Assembly (NCBI RefSeq): GCF_021026295.1
Contig: NZ_JAJNDA010000009.1
Location: 124,001-188,000 of the forward strand
Direction: 5' to 3'
Length of the DNA stretch: 64,000 nucleotides
Source of the DNA: Actinomycetospora soli
Lineage (GTDB): Bacteria; Actinomycetota; Actinomycetes; Mycobacteriales; Pseudonocardiaceae
Position 1 is the first letter of the stretch. Each line of letters starts with the position of its first letter. The notes beneath the pieces were generated by a model, which worked only from the letters and a program-made list of their open reading frames with translations, was not told the DNA's origin and ran no database searches. The translations under genes were made by a program, and so were the position numbers. This document shows positions 16,069 through 23,615 of the stretch, piece by piece.

Positions 16069-17805
16069 TCAGCCGATGATCGTGACGGTCGCGGCGGTGC
16101 CGTCGACCTCGATGGTGGCGCCGTCCGGGATGCGCCCCGTGGCGTCGGTCGCGGACACCACGCACGGGATGCCGAGCTCGCGGCTGACGATCGCGGCGTG
16201 CGAGAACGGCGCGCCGACGTCGACCACGACGGCGGACGCGGCGACGAACAGCGGCGTCCAGGAGGGGTCGGTGATCGGCGCGACGAGGATGTCGCCCGGC
16301 TCCAGCTCGGCGTCGTCGTCGGGGTCGGTGAAGATCCGGGCGCGGCCGCGGGTCACGCCGGTGCAGCCGGAGACGCCCTGGATGACCTCGCCCGCCTGCG
16401 CGGCCGTGCGCGAGCGGTCGGAGCGGCGCTTCCACTCCGAGAGCGGCGGCGGGTCCCCGATCACCACGAACGGCGGCTCGTGGTCGAAGAGGTCGAGGTA
16501 GACCTTCTCCCGCTCGCGGACCGTGTCGGTGAACGCGCCCGGGTCGGCGAGGTAGGTGTCGAGCTCCTCGGCGAACACCATGTAGATCTGCTCGGGCGTG
16601 TCGAGGTGGCCGGCCGCGGCGCCGCGCCGGCCCAGCTCGAGGGCGGGGAGCCGCAGCTCGTGCACGAGCATCGCCGACGTCGTGCGGGAGCGCTCACGCC
16701 CGCGCAGCCACAGCGCCGCCGCGTGCAGGGCCGCCTCGAACTGTCCGGCCGCCTCGGCGTTCCCGGCGAGCATCTCGCGCATCGTCGCCGTCGCGGCCTC
16801 CCGGTCGGCGGCCCGGGCGGCGTTCTTGACGGCGGGTGCCTCGTCGTCGCCGACGGTGCGCATGCGGTCGACGGTGTGCAGCGCGAGCTCCGGGGCGAGG
16901 CCCCAGGTCTTCGAGCGCAGCTCCCACTCGCCCGGCCCGCGGAAGTCCCACTCGGCGAGGAACGCGTCGAGCTGGGCCCGGAAGGCGACGACGGCGGCCT
17001 CGTCGGACGCGGTGATCCGCTCGTACAGCCCGGACACCCCCGCGTCGAAGAGGGCGGCGACCGGCCCGGAGCGGGCGAGGCGACTGAGGCTCCACATCCC
17101 GTTCGACGGGCCGGCCGAGTCGACGTCGCCGATCCCGCTGACGAGGGTGAGGCCGAGCTCCGGGCGGCCGACGGCGGCCGCGACCTGCGCGACGGCGCCG
17201 AGGCCGACGCCCGACTTCAGGCTCGACTCGATGTGGTGCTGGAAGAACCGACGCTGCACGTCGCCGAACGAGCGCAGCCGGGCGACGAGGTCGGCGTCGG
17301 AGAGGGCGGCGATGTCGGGCCGGTCGGCCCGGATGGCCAGCACCTCGGCGCGGTCGGCGTCGTAGGCCGGGAGGCCCTGCGCGAGCAGGACCTCGTTCAT
17401 CAGCCAGGCGCCGGCCTTCTCGGAGTACGCGGGGTCCTCGTCGAAGTCCCGCTTCTCGCTCTCGTAGCTGGGGATGCCGGGCATGTCCCCGAAGTACTGC
17501 AGGTCGACGGCCTCGGCGCCCATCCCGGGCACGCGCACGCCGAACAGCCGCATCAGCGACATGTTGATGTACAGGTAGCTGCCGAACGCCGGGAGGATGT
17601 TGCGGGAGACGCCGCCGTCGTAGACGTCGTGGTCCCACACCCCGCAGGCGACGAAGGCGTCCCGCCACCCCGGCTCGAGGTACTCCTGGAAGCCGACCGA
17701 CGCGTTCAGCGGCGAGATGGGGTCCGGGAAGATCTCGCCGACGTTGGCCCGCGAGTACAGCGGGAACGTCTTCGAGGTGGCGTCGAAGATCGGCCAGTCG
17801 GGCAT
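16069..17805 (-). CDS. PEP-synthase-like protein: large N-terminal domain plus C-terminal phosphohistidine domain, no ATP-grasp
   Basis: The 578-residue protein ends in a PEP-utilizer swivelling domain (about 490-578) with GAPFSHAAIVSRELGIPCVV, predicted phosphohistidine His536. The N-terminal 430 residues contain no ATP-grasp motif and include SRANVGEIFPDPISPL and FFQHHIESSLKSGVG, resembling the substrate-side region of rifampicin phosphotransferase and of the central subunit of phenylphosphate synthase. It should accept phosphate on His536 from a separate ATP-grasp partner and pass it to an organic substrate. I chose ATG 17805 because AGGGAG lies 8 bp upstream; the frame continues to 17859 through a likely operator. 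It is first in the operon running to 11791. Confidence 0.8.
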   Translation of the reverse strand: MPDWPIFDATSKTFPLYSRANVGEIFPDPISPLNASVGFQEYLEPGWRDAFVACGVWDHDVYDGGVSRNILPAFGSYLYINMSLMRLFGVRVPGMGAEAVDLQYFGDMPGIPSYESEKRDFDEDPAYSEKAGAWLMNEVLLAQGLPAYDADRAEVLAIRADRPDIAALSDADLVARLRSFGDVQRRFFQHHIESSLKSGVGLGAVAQVAAAVGRPELGLTLVSGIGDVDSAGPSNGMWSLSRLARSGPVAALFDAGVSGLYERITASDEAAVVAFRAQLDAFLAEWDFRGPGEWELRSKTWGLAPELALHTVDRMRTVGDDEAPAVKNAARAADREAATATMREMLAGNAEAAGQFEAALHAAALWLRGRERSRTTSAMLVHELRLPALELGRRGAAAGHLDTPEQIYMVFAEELDTYLADPGAFTDTVREREKVYLDLFDHEPPFVVIGDPPPLSEWKRRSDRSRTAAQAGEVIQGVSGCTGVTRGRARIFTDPDDDAELEPGDILVAPITDPSWTPLFVAASAVVVDVGAPFSHAAIVSRELGIPCVVSATDATGRIPDGATIEVDGTAATVTIIG

Positions 17806-17820
17806 CGGGGTCTGCTCCCT

Positions 17821-17848
17821 CACGATGTGAACGATGCGTCGCATCGTG
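17821..17848. promoter_or_regulatory. inverted repeats, probable TetR operator
   Basis: ACGATGCG / CGCATCGT (17831-17847) is a perfect 8-bp dyad with one central base. An overlapping pair CACGATG (17821-17827) / CATCGTG (17842-17848) extends it. The site lies 16-43 bp upstream of the PEP-synthase-like gene and just after the TetR gene stop, the right place for repression of the operon by that TetR protein. Confidence 0.6.
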
Positions 17849-17868
17849 ATGGGCGCCACGTCAGGCTG

Positions 17869-18549
17869 TCAAGCCTCGTCGCGCTCCACGAGGGGCAGCG
17901 CCCGGTGCCACACCTCCCCGACGGCGACCGCGAGCTGCTCGATGCGCTCGCGGCGGGGGGTCGCGGCGGGCAGGCCGATGTGCACGTAGGCGGTCTGCTC
18001 GATGGCCGAACCGAGCACGTCGGCGAGCAGGTCGAAGTCGGTCTCGGTGAGCTTCCCGCGGCGGTGCAGGTCGCGCAGCCAGCGCGCCGTGCGCTCCACG
18101 TAGTTGGCCCGCTGGGCGAGCCACAGCTCGGAGAAACCCTCGTCGGTACTCGTGGCCGCGGCCTCGCGCATCACCCGCAGGATGCGCCGGTTGCGGGCGT
18201 ACGAGGTCAAGTACGCGCTGGTGAGGGCCACGAGCGTGGCCCGGTCGGTGCCGTCGCCGGTGCGGACGGTGCGGTGCGTCGAACGGGTCAGCTCGTCGAG
18301 GCTGGGGCGCAGCGCCTCGAGGAAGATCTCGTCCTTGCTCGCGAAGTGCCGGTAGAAGTTGCCCTGCGAGACGCCGGCCGCGAACACGATGTCCGCGATC
18401 CGGGTCCGGCTGTAGCCGTACTCGGAGAAGCAGGTGACCGCTGCCTCGAGCAGCTCCGAGCGGGTGCGCAGACCGCGGGTGTTCTTGCCGCGCCGGGCGG
18501 GGGTCGACCCGGCGTCGGCGCCTCCGGGATCGCTGTCCGCAACGCTCAC
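17869..18549 (-). CDS. TetR/AcrR-family regulator of the island
   Basis: The 226-residue protein has a TetR DNA-binding domain at about residues 28-75: RSELLEAAVTCFSEYGYSRT, then IADIVFAAGVSQGNFYRHFASKDEIF. The C-terminal ligand domain is FadR/KstR2-like in length and seems to have no special motif. It lies directly upstream of the phosphohistidine operon on the same strand, with the ACGATGCG dyad between them, and is divergent from the acyl-CoA synthetase gene. It could therefore control both sides. GTG start at 18549. Confidence 0.87.
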   Translation of the reverse strand: MSVADSDPGGADAGSTPARRGKNTRGLRTRSELLEAAVTCFSEYGYSRTRIADIVFAAGVSQGNFYRHFASKDEIFLEALRPSLDELTRSTHRTVRTGDGTDRATLVALTSAYLTSYARNRRILRVMREAAATSTDEGFSELWLAQRANYVERTARWLRDLHRRGKLTETDFDLLADVLGSAIEQTAYVHIGLPAATPRRERIEQLAVAVGEVWHRALPLVERDEA

Positions 18550-18691
18550 CGGGCGCCTCCTCGGGGTCGAGCCGTGATGCCGTAATCACCCTAGCTCAGG
18601 TCCCGACCTGCGAGAACGTGTTCGGGACTGCCGCTAGATGCGACTCGTCGTATACATTCTCGCCGTCCACGGCCGTGAGGGGAGTCAGCTG

Positions 18692-20239
18692 GTGTATCCC
18701 GGCAGCGTCGCCCGGCACGCGCCGGACCGTGCGGCGGTGGTCCTCGCCGAGACCGGCGAGACCGTCACCTACCGCGACCTCGACGAGCGCAGCGCCCGTC
18801 TCGCGACCGCACTGCGGGCGCGGGGCCTGGGCGACGGCGACGCGGTCGTGGTCCTGCTCGGCAACGACGTGCACTGGGGCGAGGTCTGCTGGGCGTGCTG
18901 GCGCAGCGGCCTCGTGCTGGCCGCGGTGAACCACCACCTCGCCGCCCGGGAGCTGCGCGCGGTACTCGCCGAGGCCGCGCCGCGGGCCGTCGTCACCACC
19001 GCCGACCTGCTGCCCGCAGCGGCGGCGGCGCTCGAGGGTGCCGAGGTCTCGTGGCTCGTCGTCGGGACGGTCCCCGACGACGCCCCCGCGGGGACGGTGG
19101 CGCTCGACGAGCTGGTCGCGGACACCGGGCGCGACCCGGAGCTCCCGGAGAGCGCGGGCGGCCGGCTGCTCTTCAGCTCGGGTACGACCGGACTGCCCAA
19201 GCCCGCGCGGGTGGCCCCGCGCGACGTGCATCCCGACGAGGTCGGGGTGCGCTCGGCCGGCCTGATGCGCACGCTCGGGTTCAGCGAGCCCGGGGCGGGG
19301 GTCGACGTGCTGCTCGTCCCCGGCCCGGCCTACCACGCGGGCCCGATCGGCTTCCTGCAGTCGGTGCACCAGGCCGGTGGCACCGTCGTGCTGATGCGCC
19401 GCTTCGACGCGGCGGCCGCGCTCGCCGCGATCGAGCGGTACCGCGTCACGCACAGCCAGTGGGTCCCGACGATGTTCGTCCGGCTGCTGCGCCTGCCCGA
19501 CGAGGTGAGGGCGGGCCACGACCTCTCGTCCCACCGCGTGGCGGTGCACGCCGCCGCGCCGTGCCCGCCGGCGGTGAAGCGGGCGGTGCTCGAGTGGTGG
19601 GGCCCGATCGTCCACGAGTACTACGGCGCGAGCGAGGGCTACGGGCGGACCGTGATCGGGCCGCAGGAGTGGCTCGCGCACCCCGGTTCGGTGGGGCGGG
19701 CGGTCGGCAGCGGCGTGTCGATCGCGGACGAGGCGGGACGGCCGCTGCCGTCCGGGCAGGTCGGGACGGTCTGGTTCAGCGCGCCGGGTGCTGCGGAGCC
19801 GGACCGCGCCCCGGACGGCGCGGCCGACCTCGCCGCGACGCCGGGCTGGGGCGCGGTCGGCGACCTCGGCTACCTGGACGACGACGGGTATCTGTATCTC
19901 ACCGGCCGGGCGAGCCAAATGATCATCACCGGCGGCGTCAACGTCCATCCCCGCGAGGTCGAGCTCGTGCTCCTCGAGCACCCGGAGGTCGACGACGTCG
20001 CCGTGGTCGGCGTGCCCGACGACGAGTTCGGGGAACGGGTGACCGCCGTCTTCGTGCCCGTCCCGGACGCCGCGCCCGACCTGGCGGACCGGCTCGTGGC
20101 CTGGGCCCGGGACCGGCTCGCGTACGTCAAGTGCCCCCGCACCGTGCACCTGGTGGAGGACCTGCCCCGCAACGACGCCGGGAAGGTCCTGCACCGCGTC
20201 CTCGTCGACCGCCTGACCCCCCACCCCGGAGGCTCGTGA
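18692..20239 (+). CDS. AMP-forming acyl-CoA synthetase
   Basis: A 515-residue adenylate-forming ligase. The P-loop is LLFSSGTTGLPKPARV, with YYGASEGYG (A5), GDLGYLDDDGYLYLTGR (A7/A8) and the C-terminal catalytic lysine in NDAGKVLHR. It activates a carboxylic acid to its CoA thioester; chain type is not readable, but relatives handle fatty, aromatic or terpenoid-derived acids. The GTG at 18692 has GGGGAG 8 bp upstream and fits the family N-terminus, better than the longer start at 18638. A TATACA sequence at 18650-18655 may be a -10 element. Divergent from the TetR gene. Confidence 0.87.
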   Translation: MYPGSVARHAPDRAAVVLAETGETVTYRDLDERSARLATALRARGLGDGDAVVVLLGNDVHWGEVCWACWRSGLVLAAVNHHLAARELRAVLAEAAPRAVVTTADLLPAAAAALEGAEVSWLVVGTVPDDAPAGTVALDELVADTGRDPELPESAGGRLLFSSGTTGLPKPARVAPRDVHPDEVGVRSAGLMRTLGFSEPGAGVDVLLVPGPAYHAGPIGFLQSVHQAGGTVVLMRRFDAAAALAAIERYRVTHSQWVPTMFVRLLRLPDEVRAGHDLSSHRVAVHAAAPCPPAVKRAVLEWWGPIVHEYYGASEGYGRTVIGPQEWLAHPGSVGRAVGSGVSIADEAGRPLPSGQVGTVWFSAPGAAEPDRAPDGAADLAATPGWGAVGDLGYLDDDGYLYLTGRASQMIITGGVNVHPREVELVLLEHPEVDDVAVVGVPDDEFGERVTAVFVPVPDAAPDLADRLVAWARDRLAYVKCPRTVHLVEDLPRNDAGKVLHRVLVDRLTPHPGGS

Positions 20240-20871
20240 TGGAGATGGTGCTGATCCGCCACGGGCGGCCGGCGGACGCGGCGCAGTCCGACCCCGGCCT
20301 CGCCCCGGACGGGTACGCGGCGGCCGAGCGGCTCGCCGAGCACCTCGCCGGCGGGGCCATCCGGCGCCCGGACGCCGTGTGGTCGAGCCCCATGCAGCGC
20401 GCGCTGGACACCGCGGCGCCCCTCGCCGAGCGCCTCGGCCTGCCGGTCCGCACCGACGAGCGGCTGCGCGAGTTCGACCACGGGGTGCCCGTCTACGTGG
20501 CCGCGGACCGGACGACGGACGCCGAGGAGCGCGCCGAGATGTGGCGGGCGCTGGAGACGGGTCGCTGGGGGGAGCACCGGTTCGACCCGGAGGCGTTCTG
20601 CCGCGACGTGGACGCGGCCCTCACCGACATCGCGACCGAGCACCCCCGCGGGGTCGTCGCCGTGGTGTGCCACTCGGGCGTCATCAACGCGCACCTGTGC
20701 TCGGTGCTGGAGCGACCCCTCAGCATGTTCTGCCAGCTGGAGCACACGTCGTTCAGTCGGCTGCTGGTCTCGCCGCAGGGCAAGCGGCTGCTGCACACCC
20801 TGAACGAGACGGCGCACCTGCAGCTCGCGGCCCGCCCCGATCCGAGCGAAGGGGCCCTTCGGTCGGTCTAG
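20239..20871 (+). CDS. histidine phosphatase superfamily protein
   Basis: The 210-residue protein has the phosphoglycerate-mutase-like motif VLIRHGRPAD with the nucleophilic His, SSPMQRALDTAAPLA, and the second His in VVCHSGVINAHL. It removes phosphate from a small metabolite or protein. The ATG at 20239 and a GTG at 20236 both fit; the latter makes a GTGA overlap with the acyl-CoA synthetase stop. The last residues (SEGALRSV) are encoded by the F4 palindrome, so the C-terminus appears to have been shaped by a repeat. In an island with phosphoryl-transfer proteins, a phosphatase may act on the same phosphorylated intermediates. Confidence 0.84.
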   Translation: MEMVLIRHGRPADAAQSDPGLAPDGYAAAERLAEHLAGGAIRRPDAVWSSPMQRALDTAAPLAERLGLPVRTDERLREFDHGVPVYVAADRTTDAEERAEMWRALETGRWGEHRFDPEAFCRDVDAALTDIATEHPRGVVAVVCHSGVINAHLCSVLERPLSMFCQLEHTSFSRLLVSPQGKRLLHTLNETAHLQLAARPDPSEGALRSV

Positions 20872-20897
20872 TCGACCGGAGGGGCCCTTCGGTCGAC
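20845..20897. repeat. F4 palindrome at a convergent junction, overlapping a stop codon
   Basis: GAGCGAAGGGGCCCTTCGGT (20845-20864) and the dyad GTCGACCG / CGGTCGAC (20871-20878, 20890-20897), which surrounds AGGGGCCCT, form an imperfect pair of palindromes. The element shares its core with 36662-36708. It spans the stop codon of the histidine phosphatase gene. Confidence 0.75.
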
Positions 20898-20909
20898 ACG
20901 GAGGAGCCG

Positions 20910-21530
20910 TCAGCCCTCGTCCGCGGCGTCCCGCGTGCGGCCGAGCGAGAGGATGAGGTCCTGGTGGAGCTCCATCCAGATGTCGTGGTAGGAGTCCTTC
21001 ATCGGCGCTGTGAACGCCGATCGCTCCCCGTCGCGGACGCGCTCCAGGGCGGCCGAGAGCCGCGGCCGGTAGCCCGACATGCGGTCGACGGCCGCGCCGA
21101 CCCCGTCCAGGACCTCGCCCGCGCGCCCGTCGACCTCGGCGAGCCGGGACACGACGCCGTCGTCGTACGTGGCGTCGGTGTGGTCGTTCGGCGCGTCGTC
21201 GTCCCCGCGGGTCTGCCACGCGTGGCAGACCGCCTTGAAGTCGCCGTTGAGCGGCAGGAACGCCTGGTAGGCCTGCTCGAGGGCGGCGCGGGCGTCGTCG
21301 TCGACCGAGCCGGCGACGAGCTCGGCGTGGGCCGCCTTCCCGTCCTTGGTCAGGCTCCATCCCTCGATCCGGCCGCCGGATCGGTGCCGGACGAGGCCCT
21401 CGGCGCCGAGCTCGTCGAGGGCCGCCGCGATCTCGTCCTCGGGCGCCGCGACCACGGCGGCCGCGACGGTCGCACTGGTCATCCCCTTGACGCGCAGGGC
21501 GTGCAGGGCGCGGAACCGGGCGTCGTCCAT
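20910..21530 (-). CDS. winged-helix protein, possible regulator of the P450 operon
   Basis: A 206-residue protein. Residues 1-70 read as a winged helix (RFRALHALRVKGMTSATVAA, EIAAALDELGAEGLVRHRSG, WSLTKDGKAAHAEL), similar to MarR-like or PadR-like DNA-binding domains. The remaining 130 residues are helical, with QAFLPLNGDFKAVCHAWQTR, and match no family I recognise. The ATG has an excellent ribosome site (AGGAGGAGCG). It is divergent from the P450-SDR-dikinase operon, and an inverted repeat lies between them (21554-21588), so control of that operon is likely. Confidence 0.72.
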   Translation of the reverse strand: MDDARFRALHALRVKGMTSATVAAAVVAAPEDEIAAALDELGAEGLVRHRSGGRIEGWSLTKDGKAAHAELVAGSVDDDARAALEQAYQAFLPLNGDFKAVCHAWQTRGDDDAPNDHTDATYDDGVVSRLAEVDGRAGEVLDGVGAAVDRMSGYRPRLSAALERVRDGERSAFTAPMKDSYHDIWMELHQDLILSLGRTRDAADEG

Positions 21531-21553
21531 CGCTCCTCCTCGAGCTGTTTTGT

Positions 21554-21588
21554 GAACGCTAGTTGCATCTGGGGCGAGACTAGTGTTC
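21554..21588. promoter_or_regulatory. inverted repeat in the divergent promoter of the P450 operon
   Basis: GAACGCTAGT (21554-21563) and ACTAGTGTTC (21579-21588) are complementary at 9 of 10 positions with a 15-bp spacer. The pair lies between the winged-helix gene and the P450 gene. Confidence 0.55.
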
Positions 21589-21637
21589 CCTGTCACCACC
21601 CGGCAAGCAGCGGCCGGCCGATTCCGGGGAGCCACGG

Positions 21638-22846
21638 GTGACCACCGCGAGTATCGACCTCACCGACGTGTCGGCCTTCGCGCAGGGACGCGACGCCGAC
21701 ATCCTCCGCGCACTGCGCGACGAGGACCCGCTGCACTGGAACCCCGAGCCCGACGGCGGGCCCGGCTTCTGGTCGGTGACCCGCTACGCCGACATCCGGC
21801 GCATCGCCACCGACCCCGGCGTCACCGTCCGCGAGGGCACCCAGATCCCGAGCCGGCGGGCGGAGGGCGACGGCGACCGCAGCATCCACCACCTCGACGC
21901 GCCGGAGCACATGAAGCTCCGTCGCCTCGTCATCCCGGCGCTGCGCCCGGCCGCGGTGGCCCGGTGGGAGGACGAGATCACGCGGGTGGTCGACGAGCTG
22001 ATCGACCCGTGCGTCGGCGCGGGCGAGTTCGACCTGGTCCCGACGATCTCCGCGCAGCTGCCGCTGCTGGTGCTCGGCCGCCTCCTCGGGGTGCCCGCCG
22101 AGGACTGCCCGGACATCCTGCGCTGGACGAACCAGATGGCGTCCGCCGACCCGGAGTACGCGGCCGGCCCCGAGACCGCGGTGACCGCGCGCGACGAGGT
22201 CTTCGCCTACTTCCGCGAGCTCGAGGCCGCGCGGCGGGAGGCCCCCGACGACGGGCTCGTCTCGGTGCTCGCGCAGGCGGAGGTCGACGGCGGGCCCCTC
22301 ACGCGCGGCCAGCTCGACGCCTACTACCTGATCCTCACGGTCGCCGGGAACGAGACGACCCGGAACCTGCTCTCCGGCGGGGTGCACGCGCTGAACCTGG
22401 AGCCGGACGCGTGGCCCTGGGTCACCGCCGACCCGGCCGCCCGGCTCCGGCCGGCGATCGAGGAGATGCTGCGCTGGGTCTCCCCGGTGCTGTGCATGCG
22501 GCGCACCGCGACCGAGGCGCTGGAACTGCACGACCGGGCGATCGCCCCTGGCGACAAGGTCGTCATGTGGTTCGTCTCGGGCAACCGCGACGACCGCGTC
22601 TACACCGACCCCGACCGCTTCCGCCCCTGGCGCGACGAGGCCGACCACCTCGGCTTCGGCTGGGGTGCCCACGCCTGCCTGGGCGCCCACCTCGCGCGGC
22701 TGGAGGCGACCGTGTTCTTCCGCCGCCTCGCCGAGCGGGGGCTGACCGTCACGCAGACCGGCGAGATCGACCGGCTCGCGTCGAACTTCTTCCGCGGCAC
22801 CAAGCACCTCCCGGTGCGGATCGACGAGGGGGGCGCGCGTGCCTGA
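21638..22846 (+). CDS. cytochrome P450
   Basis: The 402-residue P450 has the I-helix oxygen motif ILTVAGNETTRNLL, the ExxR motif EEMLRW and the haem loop FGWGAHACLGAHLARLE with the cysteine thiolate ligand. It is soluble, of the bacterial CYP type that needs a separate ferredoxin and reductase, neither of which is next to it. The SIHHLDAPEHMKLRRL segment is typical of actinobacterial steroid- or terpene-related CYPs, but the substrate is unknown. GTG start with GGGGAG upstream. The SDR gene overlaps its end by 8 bp. Confidence 0.9.
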   Translation: MTTASIDLTDVSAFAQGRDADILRALRDEDPLHWNPEPDGGPGFWSVTRYADIRRIATDPGVTVREGTQIPSRRAEGDGDRSIHHLDAPEHMKLRRLVIPALRPAAVARWEDEITRVVDELIDPCVGAGEFDLVPTISAQLPLLVLGRLLGVPAEDCPDILRWTNQMASADPEYAAGPETAVTARDEVFAYFRELEAARREAPDDGLVSVLAQAEVDGGPLTRGQLDAYYLILTVAGNETTRNLLSGGVHALNLEPDAWPWVTADPAARLRPAIEEMLRWVSPVLCMRRTATEALELHDRAIAPGDKVVMWFVSGNRDDRVYTDPDRFRPWRDEADHLGFGWGAHACLGAHLARLEATVFFRRLAERGLTVTQTGEIDRLASNFFRGTKHLPVRIDEGGARA

Positions 22847-23606
22847 GACCGCGCTCGTCACCGGCGCCGCCTCCGGGATCGGCGCCGCCCTCGTCGGGCT
22901 CCTGCTCGACGACGGGTGGCGCGTGCTGGCGCTCGACCGCGCCCCGGTGCCGGCCCGTCCCGGCGTCGAGGCCCTCACCTGCGACCTCGCCGACCCCGCC
23001 CTGATCGCCGCCGTGGTCGCGCGGGTCCGCGGTGAGGTGTCGGCGGTCGCGCACGTCGCGGGCGTCCCGGGCACCGCGCCCGCGCCGACCGTGCTCGCGG
23101 TCAACGTGCTCGCGCCCCGGCTGCTGATCGAACCGCTGCTCGGCGAGGTCGACGCCGTCGTCACCGTCGCCTCCGTGGCCCAGCACCGCAGCCCCGAACC
23201 CGACGACGTCCTCGACGAGCTCCTGGCCTGCGCCGACGCCGCGGATCTCGACGCCTGGCTGGCCCGTCACCCGCACGACGGTCCGGCGGCCTACGACACC
23301 TCGAAGAAGGCGCTCGTGCGCTGGACGCGGCTCGCCGCCGGGCGCCACGTCGGCGGGACCCGGCTCAACGCGGTGAGCCCCGGCCCCGTCGAGACCCCGA
23401 TCCTCGGCGACTTCCGCACCTCCATGGGCGAGGCCGACATCGACCGGGCCGCGGCCGCGGTCGGGCGGCACGGCCGCCCGGACGAGGTCGCCGCCGCCGT
23501 CGCCTTCCTGCTCGGCCCGTCCGCCTCGTGGGTCCGCGGCGTCGACCTCCCGGTCGAGGGCGGCCTGCTCGCGGCCCGCGCCGCCGCCACCGTCCCGACG
23601 ACCTGA
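22839..23606 (+). CDS. short-chain dehydrogenase/reductase
   Basis: A 255-residue SDR with the cofactor loop TGAASGIGAAL, the strand CDLADP (Asp binding adenine), the catalytic Tyr and Lys in YDTSKKAL, and SPGPVETPIL. The usual NNAG motif is changed to HVAGVPG. It has the classical layout of alcohol dehydrogenases acting on secondary alcohols or steroids. Between P450 and dikinase, it probably oxidises the hydroxyl made by the P450. GTG start within the end of the P450 gene. Confidence 0.88.
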   Translation: MPETALVTGAASGIGAALVGLLLDDGWRVLALDRAPVPARPGVEALTCDLADPALIAAVVARVRGEVSAVAHVAGVPGTAPAPTVLAVNVLAPRLLIEPLLGEVDAVVTVASVAQHRSPEPDDVLDELLACADAADLDAWLARHPHDGPAAYDTSKKALVRWTRLAAGRHVGGTRLNAVSPGPVETPILGDFRTSMGEADIDRAAAAVGRHGRPDEVAAAVAFLLGPSASWVRGVDLPVEGGLLAARAAATVPTT

Positions 23607-23615
23607 GGAGCCACC

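Noticed and set aside
17806-17859. Upstream extension of the PEP-synthase-like gene
   Set aside because: It would translate through the dyad operator; ATG 17805 has an AGGGAG site at the right distance.
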